Of a DNA stretch of 64,000 bases, positions 57,924 through 64,000 are shown piece after piece. A model generated the notes under the pieces. The model was not told the DNA's origin and searched no databases. It saw only the letters and a list, made by a program, of their open reading frames with translations. The translations under genes were made by a program, and so were the position numbers. Position 1 is the stretch's first letter. Each line of letters starts with the position of its first letter. The stretch comes from an uncultured Spirochaetaceae bacterium (GTDB lineage: Bacteria > Spirochaetota > Spirochaetia > Treponematales > Treponemataceae), in NCBI GenBank assembly GCA_902789325.1, contig CADANN010000002.1, positions 62,001-126,000 of the forward strand, in the 5' to 3' direction.

Positions 57924-58247
57924 TTACTCCTTTAAAAGTTGATTCATTAATTTTAAATTAATTAAGATTTGATTCATTTCTGCCATGTCAGACAAATCTT
58001 TTTCATCAATTTCATTCGCTCTAAAAGATATACGTACAGGAGATGAAATTGCTTCAGCAGTACGCAACGAGGCAATATCAAAACCATACAAAAGTGCAAG
58101 TTTTTCTGCTTGAACAACAGAAAGCTTTCTTTCACCTGCTTCAATTTTAGATAATGTTGTCTGATCAATACCTAAAAAAGAAGCAATTTGCGATTGTGAG
58201 TATTTTGAAGTTTCTCTCAGTATTTTCAACTTCTCTACAATTGTCAT
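57924..58247 (-). CDS. XRE-family helix-turn-helix regulator (antitoxin)
   Basis: The 107-residue protein has an N-terminal HTH (LKILRETSKYSQSQIASFLGIDQTTLSKIEAGERKLS) followed by a short C-terminal part (SFRANEIDEKDLSDMAEMNQILINLKLMNQLLKE) that may bind the ImmA/IrrE or toxin partner. It is the first gene of a three-gene operon. AAGAGG lies about eight bases before the ATG. A near-consensus promoter lies at 58267-58295. The regulator probably represses its own operon. Confidence 0.9.
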   Translation of the reverse strand: MTIVEKLKILRETSKYSQSQIASFLGIDQTTLSKIEAGERKLSVVQAEKLALLYGFDIASLRTAEAISSPVRISFRANEIDEKDLSDMAEMNQILINLKLMNQLLKE

Positions 58248-58266
58248 ATATATACCTCTTATATAT

Positions 58267-58295
58267 ATAATAATAAGTATTTGTCATATTTTCAA
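58267..58295 (-). promoter_or_regulatory. Promoter of the XRE/ImmA/PIN operon
   Basis: On the minus strand TTGAAA (58290-58295), a 17-base spacer and TATTAT (58267-58272) are placed about 20 bases before the ATG, leaving room for a ribosome site. Confidence 0.7.
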
Positions 58296-58321
58296 GATAT
58301 CATTTTGTTATTTTTATGACA

Positions 58322-58347
58322 GTGTTAGCGCCGGGTGAAATCAACCA
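58322..58347 (+). repeat. 26-bp inverted repeat, left copy
   Basis: Begins GTGTTAGCGCCGGGTGAAAT and is perfectly complementary in reverse to 59860-59885. The two copies bracket a 1.56-kb segment holding the broken rhuM gene and a small ORF. Confidence 0.9.
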
Positions 58348-58400
58348 AATGGTTATTTTCAGCAATGATTTTTTCTGAGTCTTGTTTTGTAAACATTTTT

Positions 58401-59251
58401 CTATTTTCCCTCTAACACCGCTTTTCCATCTTCAAGGAATTTATCAAAATCACTCTTATAAATTGAATCCTGGATTACTCGATATTTTTCAAATTCACTT
58501 TCTGCAAAAGCTTTTGCAATTTCGTGTGTTACTTTTCCTTTATCCTGCAAGATTTCTGCATCGTTGAATTTTAAGAACGCATCAAGTTTTTCTGCCCAAT
58601 CTGCCATTGTCATTGGAATATGGCGGCGAGCCTGGCGATTTGCATAGTCCAGATACATTTCTACAATTTCATTCAGTTCTTCAAGTTCTTGTTTATAGAG
58701 ATAGTTTTTTGCAATGGAAACATCTGCTTTTACAATTTTACCATTTGAGTTATTTTCTGATAAAACTTGCGCTCGCTTGCACGGATTTCCTGAATCTCAG
58801 AAACAAGATGATCAAAATAAGCTTCATCAAAAATCTGTCCATTTTCAAGCCGTTGCTTATCCAAAACATAACCTTGTTTCGCAAATGTTTCCAGAACGCG
58901 AGTTGCCCATTGTCTGAATTCAACAGCAGCCTGGGAATTTACCTTGTAGCCGACAGCAATAACGGCTTTTAGGCCGTAAAATTTATAATTGTAAGTTTTT
59001 CCGTCATCGGCAGTTTGTGCAAAATTTGCACAAACTGAACTTTTCTCAACTTCGCCATCTTCAAAAACAGATTTAAGATGCTTTGTAATAACACTCCGAT
59101 CAACTCCAAATAATTTTGCAATTGAAGCCTGCGTTAACCATACATCATTGTCCTGCACACGAACTTCAATACTTTCTTCACCGGACTGTCGTGTAAATGT
59201 AAGAAAGTCTATTGTACTATTGCGTATTTGTAGAGTTTTTGAATCTGCCAT
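58401..59251 (-). pseudogene. rhuM: RhuM-family virulence/KilA-N-type protein, broken by deletion
   Basis: The N-terminal part (58730-59251) reads a RhuM start with FLTFTRQSGEESIEVRVQDNDVWLTQASIAKLFGVDRSVITKHLKSVF and ends early at KFYQKITQMVKL. The C-terminal RhuM part (VSIAKNYLYKQELEELNEIVEMYLDYANRQARRHIPMTMADWAEKLDAFL) resumes in another frame at about 58735 and continues to 58401. The piece between the two (about 70-80 residues in other RhuM proteins) is missing, so this looks like an internal out-of-frame deletion. RhuM proteins are DNA-binding-like and found in accessory islands. It lies inside a 26-bp inverted repeat. Confidence 0.85.
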
Positions 59252-59382
59252 TTTATTTCCTTTTTCAACTTTGCTTTGAATTTGTGGCGCTTTTGAATAA
59301 ATACTAGTTATCCTATAAGTAATACTATACCTTTATGTAATTATTTTCAATATTTAAAATGACTGTAATACAAAAAAAGCCA

Positions 59383-59748
59383 TTACGATTTACTACGCAG
59401 GCTTATAGCAGCTTTTGTTTTTCCGTAAACACCAATAGGCGCAATCGGCATATCTTCTGTATAAGGAGACGAACCAGAACCATCAAAAACATAATCGGCG
59501 GTGTCTTCCGCTACCCTCTCTACGGGACAAAACAACGAGGTCTTTGTCCCGTAACGCTGCCCGCAGTGATGACAAATCATTGCAAAACAGGCTGCCTGTG
59601 TAGTCCCGATTTCAGAGTAATCATGAACATGCACAAAGCCCCAGTCCAATAGAACAGTTACAGAAAGTTTCTTTCCAGCAGAGCCGTGGGGAACTTCTTT
59701 GAAATCATGCTTCGTTAAACTTAGTTGTTGTCCATTGTCATTTTTCAT
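59383..59748 (-). CDS. Unknown small Cys-containing protein
   Basis: The family is not recognised. The 121-residue frame has a good AAAGGAG site before the ATG. It contains a Cys/His group (ACFAMICHHCGQRYG and SLFCPVERV) that could be a zinc finger. Codon use appears richer in GC than the neighbours. It sits within the inverted-repeat-bounded segment, next to the broken rhuM gene. It could be a fragment of a larger protein. Confidence 0.5.
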   Translation of the reverse strand: MKNDNGQQLSLTKHDFKEVPHGSAGKKLSVTVLLDWGFVHVHDYSEIGTTQAACFAMICHHCGQRYGTKTSLFCPVERVAEDTADYVFDGSGSSPYTEDMPIAPIGVYGKTKAAISLRSKS

Positions 59749-59859
59749 AGCTCCTTTTTCGAGTAGTTTTGGTTCTTACTCATTTTGGAGCATTTCTATG
59801 AATTATGGCAATGGCTTTTTTTATTTGTCTGAAATTGGCGATTTTCGATTGGCCCAAAA

Positions 59860-59885
59860 TGGTTGATTTCACCCGGCGCTAACAC
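59860..59885 (-). repeat. 26-bp inverted repeat, right copy
   Basis: Exact reverse complement of 58322-58347. Sequence beyond the 26 bases diverges on both sides. No target duplication is obvious. Confidence 0.9.
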
Positions 59886-60077
59886 CCAAATTAATATGCA
59901 GAATACATAGTAGTTATTTAACTTATAGTCGTCTGGCCTGAACAGAAGTAGTAGAATTGCCAGTATGATCTACAAATAAAATCTATATCTATAGACTTCT
60001 CATAAAACAACTCCCCCCTATCTAAGTACTTTACAAGCGCAAAAAAGTTTTTTGCAGAGCATTTCTAACACTTTAAA

Positions 60078-60111
60078 ATAAAAACCCTCCATCATATTAT
60101 GATAGAGGGAT
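60078..60111 (-). terminator. Rho-independent terminator after SecB-like gene
   Basis: On the minus strand CCCTCTATCATA and TATGATGGAGGG pair almost perfectly and are followed by TTTTTATTTT. It lies about 40 bases beyond the stop at 60149. Confidence 0.85.
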
Positions 60112-60148
60112 ACTATGAAAATTATGACAATACAATTATTGATTATTA

Positions 60149-60631
60149 TTATGTTTCTGGTTCAACAATTTTTATATTAGCACCTTTTGCAGCCGCATTT
60201 ACATTTATTACAGGTAAAACTATTGTAGAGAAACCTGCAGAAGATAAAGTAAATGAGATTGCTGCACGAATATATGGAAACAGAATTGTAGGACATTGAT
60301 ATTTTACAATCTTTTCTTCAACATCCTTTGTAAATTTCCCAAGGGAAGTAAAAAAGCCTGTAATAATAAATAACCCATGGGCAATTTCTTTTCCATCAGT
60401 TTGATTTTTTATTGTAAGTTTTACCTGCAAACCTGTAACATACGAATCCTTTTCATTTCCATGGAACTTTAGTGCATCACGAAAAGCAAATTCAAATACA
60501 GGTTCACAATTAGAATGATCTCTTTGCGCTAATACCCCAAGTTCTTGAGTTACCGAGAAATCAATTCTATCCATTTTGAATGAAATAAACTGTATGCCCG
60601 AAGTTACGCTGCTTCTGTCATCATCTGCCAT
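60149..60631 (-). CDS. SecB-like chaperone (TAC system)
   Basis: The 160-residue protein shows the SecB pattern in its second half: VKYQCPTILFPYIRAAISFTLSSAGFSTIVLPVINV (about residues 109-144), matching the conserved CPxLLFPYxR and GFxxxxLxPINF segments. The N-terminal beta part (FISFKMDRIDFSVTQELG, VFEFAF) is also SecB-like. SecB chaperones in toxin-antitoxin-chaperone operons fold and protect the antitoxin. Its gene overlaps the 102-residue gene by 28 bases. The gene order (ART-like first, small second, SecB third) fits a TAC module. It is followed by a terminator. Confidence 0.85.
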   Translation of the reverse strand: MADDDRSSVTSGIQFISFKMDRIDFSVTQELGVLAQRDHSNCEPVFEFAFRDALKFHGNEKDSYVTGLQVKLTIKNQTDGKEIAHGLFIITGFFTSLGKFTKDVEEKIVKYQCPTILFPYIRAAISFTLSSAGFSTIVLPVINVNAAAKGANIKIVEPET

Positions 60632-60912
60632 TCAAAATCCTCCACTTCCTCTGTTCTCTTAAAAACATCTTCTTCAGTATATGTAGATGAAGTACAAATT
60701 TCAGTTGGTATTGAATATGAAGTAGCCACAAATGAATCAGCAGTCATAAATGTTGAACTTGTAGCACATTTCATATCCAAATCAATTTTAGAAATTTCTT
60801 TTCTAAAAGAATCCGAGTTTTCCATCATAAATTCAAAAAGTTCATTGTCTGTCATTCCATCTACAAGACCACAAACTTTGTCCAGAATTTCCAATGATTC
60901 TTTTGGTGTCAT
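60604..60912 (-). CDS. Putative antitoxin of TAC system
   Basis: The family is not recognised. This 102-residue acidic protein has no helix-turn-helix that I can see. Its N-terminal half is predicted helical (MTPKESLEILDKVCGLVDGMTDNELFEFMMENSDSFRKEISKID). The C-terminal tail has aromatic residues (VFKRTEEVEDFEWQMM), as expected of a chaperone-addiction (ChAD) region bound by SecB-like proteins. Its ATG overlaps the stop of the ART-like gene by four bases and its stop region overlaps the SecB-like gene. Assignment as antitoxin is by position and the tail. Confidence 0.6.
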   Translation of the reverse strand: MTPKESLEILDKVCGLVDGMTDNELFEFMMENSDSFRKEISKIDLDMKCATSSTFMTADSFVATSYSIPTEICTSSTYTEEDVFKRTEEVEDFEWQMMTEAA

Positions 60913-61409
60913 ACTCTTACTCTCTTTGTTGCAACTTCAGGTGTTCTTATACAATAAATATCGACAGCTCTTGAAGAAAGTTTACTGTTTGCTAAAAACA
61001 GCGATTCTTCGGTGTCGTATACTCTTGTACCTCTTACGACTTTGTATGCATCCATGTAGAAACTGCACATTTCAAACAGTACGTTAAGTTTTACACCTGT
61101 CTGCATATCCATTTTTGGATATTTCTTTATATATCTGTTCCTTACAGCACTTCCTATTCTTTCGTACAAATGCTGAATTCTTGAACAGACGGCCGGGTCA
61201 TTTAAATCAAGCATAGCATCAGTTATTATTTCAGCACAAACAATAACTTCTTTTTGCTTTTCCCTGAGCCACCATTCTGCACGGCTCTGTTGTTCCCAGA
61301 AATACATTCCATTTCCGAGAAAGTCCGTGTCTTCACTTATTATAAGATAGCTGTAATCGGAAAGAAATTTTTCGCAACGAGTTTTGTCATTTGCATGAAA
61401 ACCATTCAA
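60909..61409 (-). CDS. ADP-ribosyltransferase-like protein, putative toxin (TAC system)
   Basis: The 166-residue protein begins with GFHANDKTRCEKFLSDY and has TDFLGNGMYFWEQQSRAEWW, the H-x-(loop)-LGxGxYFWE pattern of small ART-fold proteins (DUF3990-like/PARP-like), where His sits on the first strand and Tyr on the second. The catalytic Glu cannot be picked with certainty. These are commonly toxins that modify proteins, nucleic acids or tRNA. Start is a TTG (61409) preceded by AGGAAAG and a more distant GGAG. It overlaps the following gene by four bases. It is the first gene of the TAC-type operon. Confidence 0.72.
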   Translation of the reverse strand: MNGFHANDKTRCEKFLSDYSYLIISEDTDFLGNGMYFWEQQSRAEWWLREKQKEVIVCAEIITDAMLDLNDPAVCSRIQHLYERIGSAVRNRYIKKYPKMDMQTGVKLNVLFEMCSFYMDAYKVVRGTRVYDTEESLFLANSKLSSRAVDIYCIRTPEVATKRVRV

Positions 61410-61710
61410 CTTTCCTATTACTCCTCTCTAATAAGTATAACTCCTTTTTAAGGTAAATACCAATAAAATATACACTTTTCCGGATCTTTCTTCAACATCA
61501 TAAGAAATATCACTTTAAAAAAGTCGACTCAATATTTTTAACTATCTACGTTCAATATTTATTTATCAATTTACGGAAATAAATTACTTAAGTGTTCGGA
61601 TTAGGCGAAAAAAACACAAGGCTTTTTTCGCCTGCCCCGAACAGCTAATCATAAATTAATTGCCTTTATTACATTGTTTTATTATTTTATAAATAAGGGG
61701 GAATCATAAA
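61410..61710. other. Intergenic region upstream of TAC operon
   Basis: No gene is seen. The AT-rich left half should contain the minus-strand promoter of the TAC operon. A strong hairpin lies at 61592-61641. Confidence 0.6.
61592..61641. other. Strong two-part hairpin
   Basis: TGTTCGG pairs with CCGAACA and, inside, AGGCGAAAAAA pairs with TTTTTTCGCCT; the two stems are separated by short unpaired bases (ATT and GCC) and closed by ACACAAGGC-type loop. The layout (two stems with an unpaired spacer) recalls integron attC sites, but the AAC and GTT ends are in the opposite order from the standard core, so I do not call it attC. Confidence 0.7.
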
Positions 61711-61920
61711 ATGCCAAAAAGAGTTTCAGTTACAAAGGAATCTTCATCTGGAAGGAATCAAAAATTTCATGATAATTACAATAATAAAAATATGAACAGA
61801 CAAGAATTTGTAAAGGAAATAAAAAATGGATCTTACAAAAATTATCATGTTAGGAAGATAAATGGCTTAGAAACACCTGTAAGTAATCCTGACAGAAGCA
61901 CATCTAATAACTTGGGATAA
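61711..61920 (+). CDS. Small basic conserved-looking protein, unknown
   Basis: The 69-residue, Lys/Asn/Ser-rich protein (MPKRVSVTKESSSGRNQKF ... VRKINGLETPVSNPDRS) resembles short hypothetical proteins I recall seeing in several bacteria, possibly near DUF3892-type families; I cannot name it with certainty. A good AAGGGGG ribosome site lies nine bases upstream of the ATG. It is the only plus-strand gene in this accessory island. Confidence 0.6.
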   Translation: MPKRVSVTKESSSGRNQKFHDNYNNKNMNRQEFVKEIKNGSYKNYHVRKINGLETPVSNPDRSTSNNLG

Positions 61921-62024
61921 TTGACTAACAGCCATATAACAAAAAAATAAAACTATACCTCTCAAATATGAATTATATTTTCAAGCTAACTATTGTATAA
62001 AGAAAATCACTCAGTTTGAATCAT

Positions 62025-62057
62025 GAATCTAGAACTTCACAGAAATGTTCTAGATTC
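62025..62057. other. Hairpin between small plus-strand gene and membrane protein gene
   Basis: GAATCTAGAAC and GTTCTAGATTC pair perfectly across an 11-base loop. No T-run follows on either strand, so it is not a standard terminator. Confidence 0.65.
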
Positions 62058-62064
62058 AAACTTA

Positions 62065-62694
62065 TCAACAAATATAATCTTTCATTTCAGATGTGTCAGA
62101 CTTTTCTGAGAATAGAAGATATCCAATCACATTTACTGTGAATATCAACAAGATTGAATACCCCAAGTAAAATAGCTTGCAACTATTTTTACAGAATTCA
62201 CCAGAAATTATTATTTTATAAAAAGTATATACAGCAAGAATAGACCATGCAATTTCTACGAGAAGCGTAAATCTTGATGTAAGTTTTTGTGAAGAGATAT
62301 TCTTTTGGAATGAATCTTCACCATTATTAATATATGCAGAATAAACTCTCCACTGTTTTAAGTTATTTTGTTTGGCAAGGTTAGCAAGTTCATCCTCGTA
62401 TTTTTGGACTATTTTTATCCATGAAAGCATCCAATGATAATGACCCTTTACTGTTTGATGCCAACAAATTGAAGTAAGTAAACCAACAAAAACAATAACA
62501 AGAGACAACAAGGTCAACACTTCGCAAGTTTTTCCAATAGTATTATAATAACCGACAAATAAAGCACCATTGAAAATTGCATAATAATTTGACCATGTAT
62601 TATAATTGCTATAATGTGAATTTCTGCCTTCTATTGCTTTTTCATAAAAGGAAAAACAATTATCAAAATCTTTACAATGCCTAGAAAATATCAT
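62065..62694 (-). CDS. Four-TM membrane protein (RipA/SLATT-like)
   Basis: The 209-residue protein has four hydrophobic segments (about residues 37-57, 61-79, 143-165 and 172-195). The region NTWSNYYAIFNGALFVGYY ... SLVIVFVGLLTSICWHQTVKGHYHWMLSWIKIVQKYE resembles small octameric RipA-type or SLATT-type membrane proteins that are found in defence islands. This is a tentative recognition. It follows the HEPN-like gene by 16 bases and is probably co-transcribed with it. Confidence 0.6.
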   Translation of the reverse strand: MIFSRHCKDFDNCFSFYEKAIEGRNSHYSNYNTWSNYYAIFNGALFVGYYNTIGKTCEVLTLLSLVIVFVGLLTSICWHQTVKGHYHWMLSWIKIVQKYEDELANLAKQNNLKQWRVYSAYINNGEDSFQKNISSQKLTSRFTLLVEIAWSILAVYTFYKIIISGEFCKNSCKLFYLGYSILLIFTVNVIGYLLFSEKSDTSEMKDYIC

Positions 62695-62710
62695 TTGTTA
62701 TACTCCATCA

Positions 62711-63520
62711 TTAGAAAATCGTTTTAATAACTTTTTCAACGCCATTTATTAAGTCATTTACCTGTTCAATTGTTGGCTCTATATTTTTATTATGATCACA
62801 CAAATTTCTTATATCTGCCAATAATTGAATGAAGCGCCATGTGGGAATATCGATAACTGAAGATGTTTTTAAGTTTTCATTATAATCAGCTATAGTCGGT
62901 GCCTTTTTTGGGATATTTAAATTATGAGCATTACAGACATTTCCAAGGTGTTTTTCTAATACAACACCAGCGATTGCCCCTGCTGCTCTTACAAAATTAT
63001 GTTTTAATAGTTCTTTAGCCGATTCTAATTCATTATCAAATAAATCTGCTTGAATTAACTGTTTTATATCAAAAAGTGAACTTTCAAATCGATTTTTTAT
63101 AGATTTCAGAATTTCTAATTGCTGTGTGAATACAGGAATTGCCGCAGAAAGTCCAACAACAGGTTCCTTTAAGTAACTTCTAGTTATTACAATTCTCTGT
63201 AAATAATCTTCAATAGTATAATTTTCATAAGCAATAGATTTTCTTGTTTTCGGTTTTTCATAGTATCTCACAAAGTCATTTAATCTATCAGGTAGTAATT
63301 GTTTAATTAAAACTTTGCTCTCTGAATACCAGGTTTGATATGAACTGTGGAAATCTGGTAAATTTTTAATAAAATCAGAAGACTTTTCTTTTAAAGTCTT
63401 CTTTGCTTCTTTTTCAAATTTTTCAGGAAAGCATTCATATTGCATTGCATTTAACAAGTCTATTCCCAAATTTACAAGTTTTTCAAAATCGTTTTTATAT
63501 TTATTTATATTAGATTCCAC
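62711..63520 (-). CDS. HEPN/DUF4145-like protein
   Basis: The 269-residue protein has a C-terminal region with HNFVRAAGAIAGVVLEKHLGNVCNAHNL and RNLCDHNKNIEPT, where RNLCDH fits the RxxxxH motif of HEPN ribonucleases and the helical pattern resembles DUF4145-type domains. The N-terminal 160 residues are helical and unassigned. HEPN proteins are frequent in toxin and defence systems. It precedes the membrane protein gene by 16 bases; the pair looks like a two-gene unit. No upstream ribosome site beyond GGGAGAAA is visible, which is acceptable. Confidence 0.68.
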   Translation of the reverse strand: MESNINKYKNDFEKLVNLGIDLLNAMQYECFPEKFEKEAKKTLKEKSSDFIKNLPDFHSSYQTWYSESKVLIKQLLPDRLNDFVRYYEKPKTRKSIAYENYTIEDYLQRIVITRSYLKEPVVGLSAAIPVFTQQLEILKSIKNRFESSLFDIKQLIQADLFDNELESAKELLKHNFVRAAGAIAGVVLEKHLGNVCNAHNLNIPKKAPTIADYNENLKTSSVIDIPTWRFIQLLADIRNLCDHNKNIEPTIEQVNDLINGVEKVIKTIF

Positions 63521-63559
63521 TTATTTCTCCCAACAAAATTATACAAAGATATCTCCTAT

Positions 63560-63588
63560 ATGACAACAATCCTCCCTTGTGATATAAT
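63560..63588 (+). promoter_or_regulatory. Promoter upstream of rhamnosyltransferase-like gene
   Basis: ATGACA (63560-63565), a 17-base spacer and TATAAT (63583-63588) form a near-consensus promoter. The start site would be near 63595, leaving a leader of about 80 bases containing the repeats at 63591-63640. Confidence 0.7.
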
Positions 63589-63590
63589 AT

Positions 63591-63640
63591 TTGTTATCTT
63601 AAAATATGGCAGTTGTTATCTTTAATATAACAATTGTTAT
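63591..63640 (+). repeat. Three phased TTGTTAT repeats in leader
   Basis: TTGTTATCTT occurs at 63591-63600 and 63613-63622, and a shorter TTGTTAT at 63634-63640, spaced 22 and 21 bases, about two helical turns each. They lie in or next to the leader of the gene at 63676. Confidence 0.7.
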
Positions 63641-63675
63641 ATAAAAAACATACATTTGAATTTTAGGAATATAAT

Positions 63676-64000
63676 ATGAAAAAAATCTACATAATCGGTA
63701 CCGTAGGTGTTCCAGCTTGCTACGGTGGATTCGAATCGCTTGTTGAGAATTTACTGAATTATACACCAGAAGATGTTGAATATACTGTTTTCTGTTCTGC
63801 AAAAACATATAAAGAACAACCAGCTACATATAAAGGAGCAAAATTAATATATATTGATCGCAATGCAAACGGCAAAGATTCTATTCTTTATGATTACGAA
63901 TCAATGAAAATTGCGGTACGAGATAAAGCTGACATTATGCTTATTCTTGGAGTTTCAGGTTGTATTTTTCTGCCTCAGATACGTAGAAAGTTCAAAGGAA
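63676..64000 (+). CDS. Rhamnosyltransferase-like glycosyltransferase (partial)
   Basis: The frame from the ATG at 63676 is open to the window end (about 108 residues seen). It begins MKKIYIIGTVGVPACYGGFESLVENLL, the pattern of the DUF1972/Cps2T-type rhamnosyltransferase family, with AKLIYIDRNANGKDSILYDYESM and ILGVSGCIFLP. Such enzymes add rhamnose to undecaprenyl-linked sugars in surface polysaccharide assembly. AGGA lies seven bases upstream. The gene may open a polysaccharide locus to the right. Confidence 0.88.
   Translation, partial: MKKIYIIGTVGVPACYGGFESLVENLLNYTPEDVEYTVFCSAKTYKEQPATYKGAKLIYIDRNANGKDSILYDYESMKIAVRDKADIMLILGVSGCIFLPQIRRKFKG

Larger units (their letters stand above)
59749..60148. 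other. Intergenic region between rhuM segment and SecB-like gene
   Basis: No gene is seen in these 400 bases. They contain the right-hand 26-bp inverted repeat (59860-59885) and a terminator for the SecB-like gene (60078-60111). The rest is AT-rich with no pattern I can interpret. Confidence 0.7.

Noticed and set aside
58322..58347. GTTAGCG as an integron attC core
   Set aside because: The consensus is GTTRRRY and the sixth position here does not fit. The two copies are in inverted orientation 1.5 kb apart, unlike attC pairs.
59359..59652. Plus-strand 97-codon frame
   Set aside because: It has no ribosome site, while the opposite frame at 59383-59748 has a good one.
60099..60299. Plus-strand 66-codon frame over the SecB-like gene end
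   Set aside because: It starts inside a terminator hairpin and is antisense to the SecB-like coding sequence.
61592..61641. Integron attC site
   Set aside because: The two-stem layout is similar but GTT and AAC are in the reverse order relative to the standard core sites.
63720..63745. TTCGAATC as a tRNA T-loop
   Set aside because: It lies in the coding frame of the glycosyltransferase and no acceptor or anticodon stem can be formed around it.

Overview
The window is low-GC chromosomal DNA from a spirochaete, most likely a host-associated Treponema. The basis is the murG-cvpA-holB-like-NtrB/NtrC block (the atoS/atoC and murG neighbourhood known from T. pallidum), the flagellar rod genes with a FlgJ-like rod-binding protein lacking a muramidase domain, and many small lipoproteins with SLLSSC-type lipoboxes. 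No rRNA, tRNA or CRISPR array was recognised.

Region 1 (1-4.2 kb, minus strand) holds a heterodimeric-type ABC exporter pair and a GHKL histidine kinase/LytTR regulator pair. Region 2 (4.2-23.7 kb, minus strand) is the most unusual part: a nearly gapless run of genes bounded by two 64-65 bp direct repeats that both contain the start of the LytTR regulator gene. It encodes a transglutaminase-FGE-Sel1 protein, a Cys-rich unknown, an LRR-RtcB fusion and a Sel1 protein, followed upstream by a cluster of two M48-type proteins (one lacking its zinc ligands), a GrpE-like protein, three membrane-anchored Hsp70/actin-fold proteins (one ending in EF-Tu domains II and III), a DUF3841 protein and several unknowns. 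I propose this cluster as a candidate undescribed membrane-linked chaperone/stress or defence system.

Region 3 (23.9-39 kb) is mostly housekeeping: a large lipoprotein, trpS, folC, alr, thrC, a vapBC-like pair, a CMP-kinase-like gene, yicC, murC and two Fn3 lipoproteins. It also carries a 233-bp cloverleaf-like inverted-repeat element and a dispersed family of short palindromic repeats, two and a half copies of which lie in frame inside murC. Region 4 (39-56 kb) holds flagellar rod genes, an LPP20/LpoB-like envelope cluster, a small ATPase plus STAS-like pair, glgC with a J-domain gene, the NtrB/NtrC-holB-cvpA-murG block, a second small ATPase and an omptin-like protease.

Region 5 (56.4-63.6 kb) is an accessory island of toxin-antitoxin and defence-like modules: XRE/ImmA/PIN, a broken rhuM inside a 26-bp inverted repeat, a toxin-antitoxin-SecB chaperone (TAC) type operon with an ADP-ribosyltransferase-like first gene, a small conserved ORF, and a HEPN-like plus four-TM membrane protein pair. 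The window ends inside a rhamnosyltransferase-type gene, probably the start of a polysaccharide locus. Several genes (the vapB-like gene, an Fn3 lipoprotein, both small ATPases) have near-consensus promoters placed so that transcription would begin at the start codon, suggesting leaderless mRNAs.
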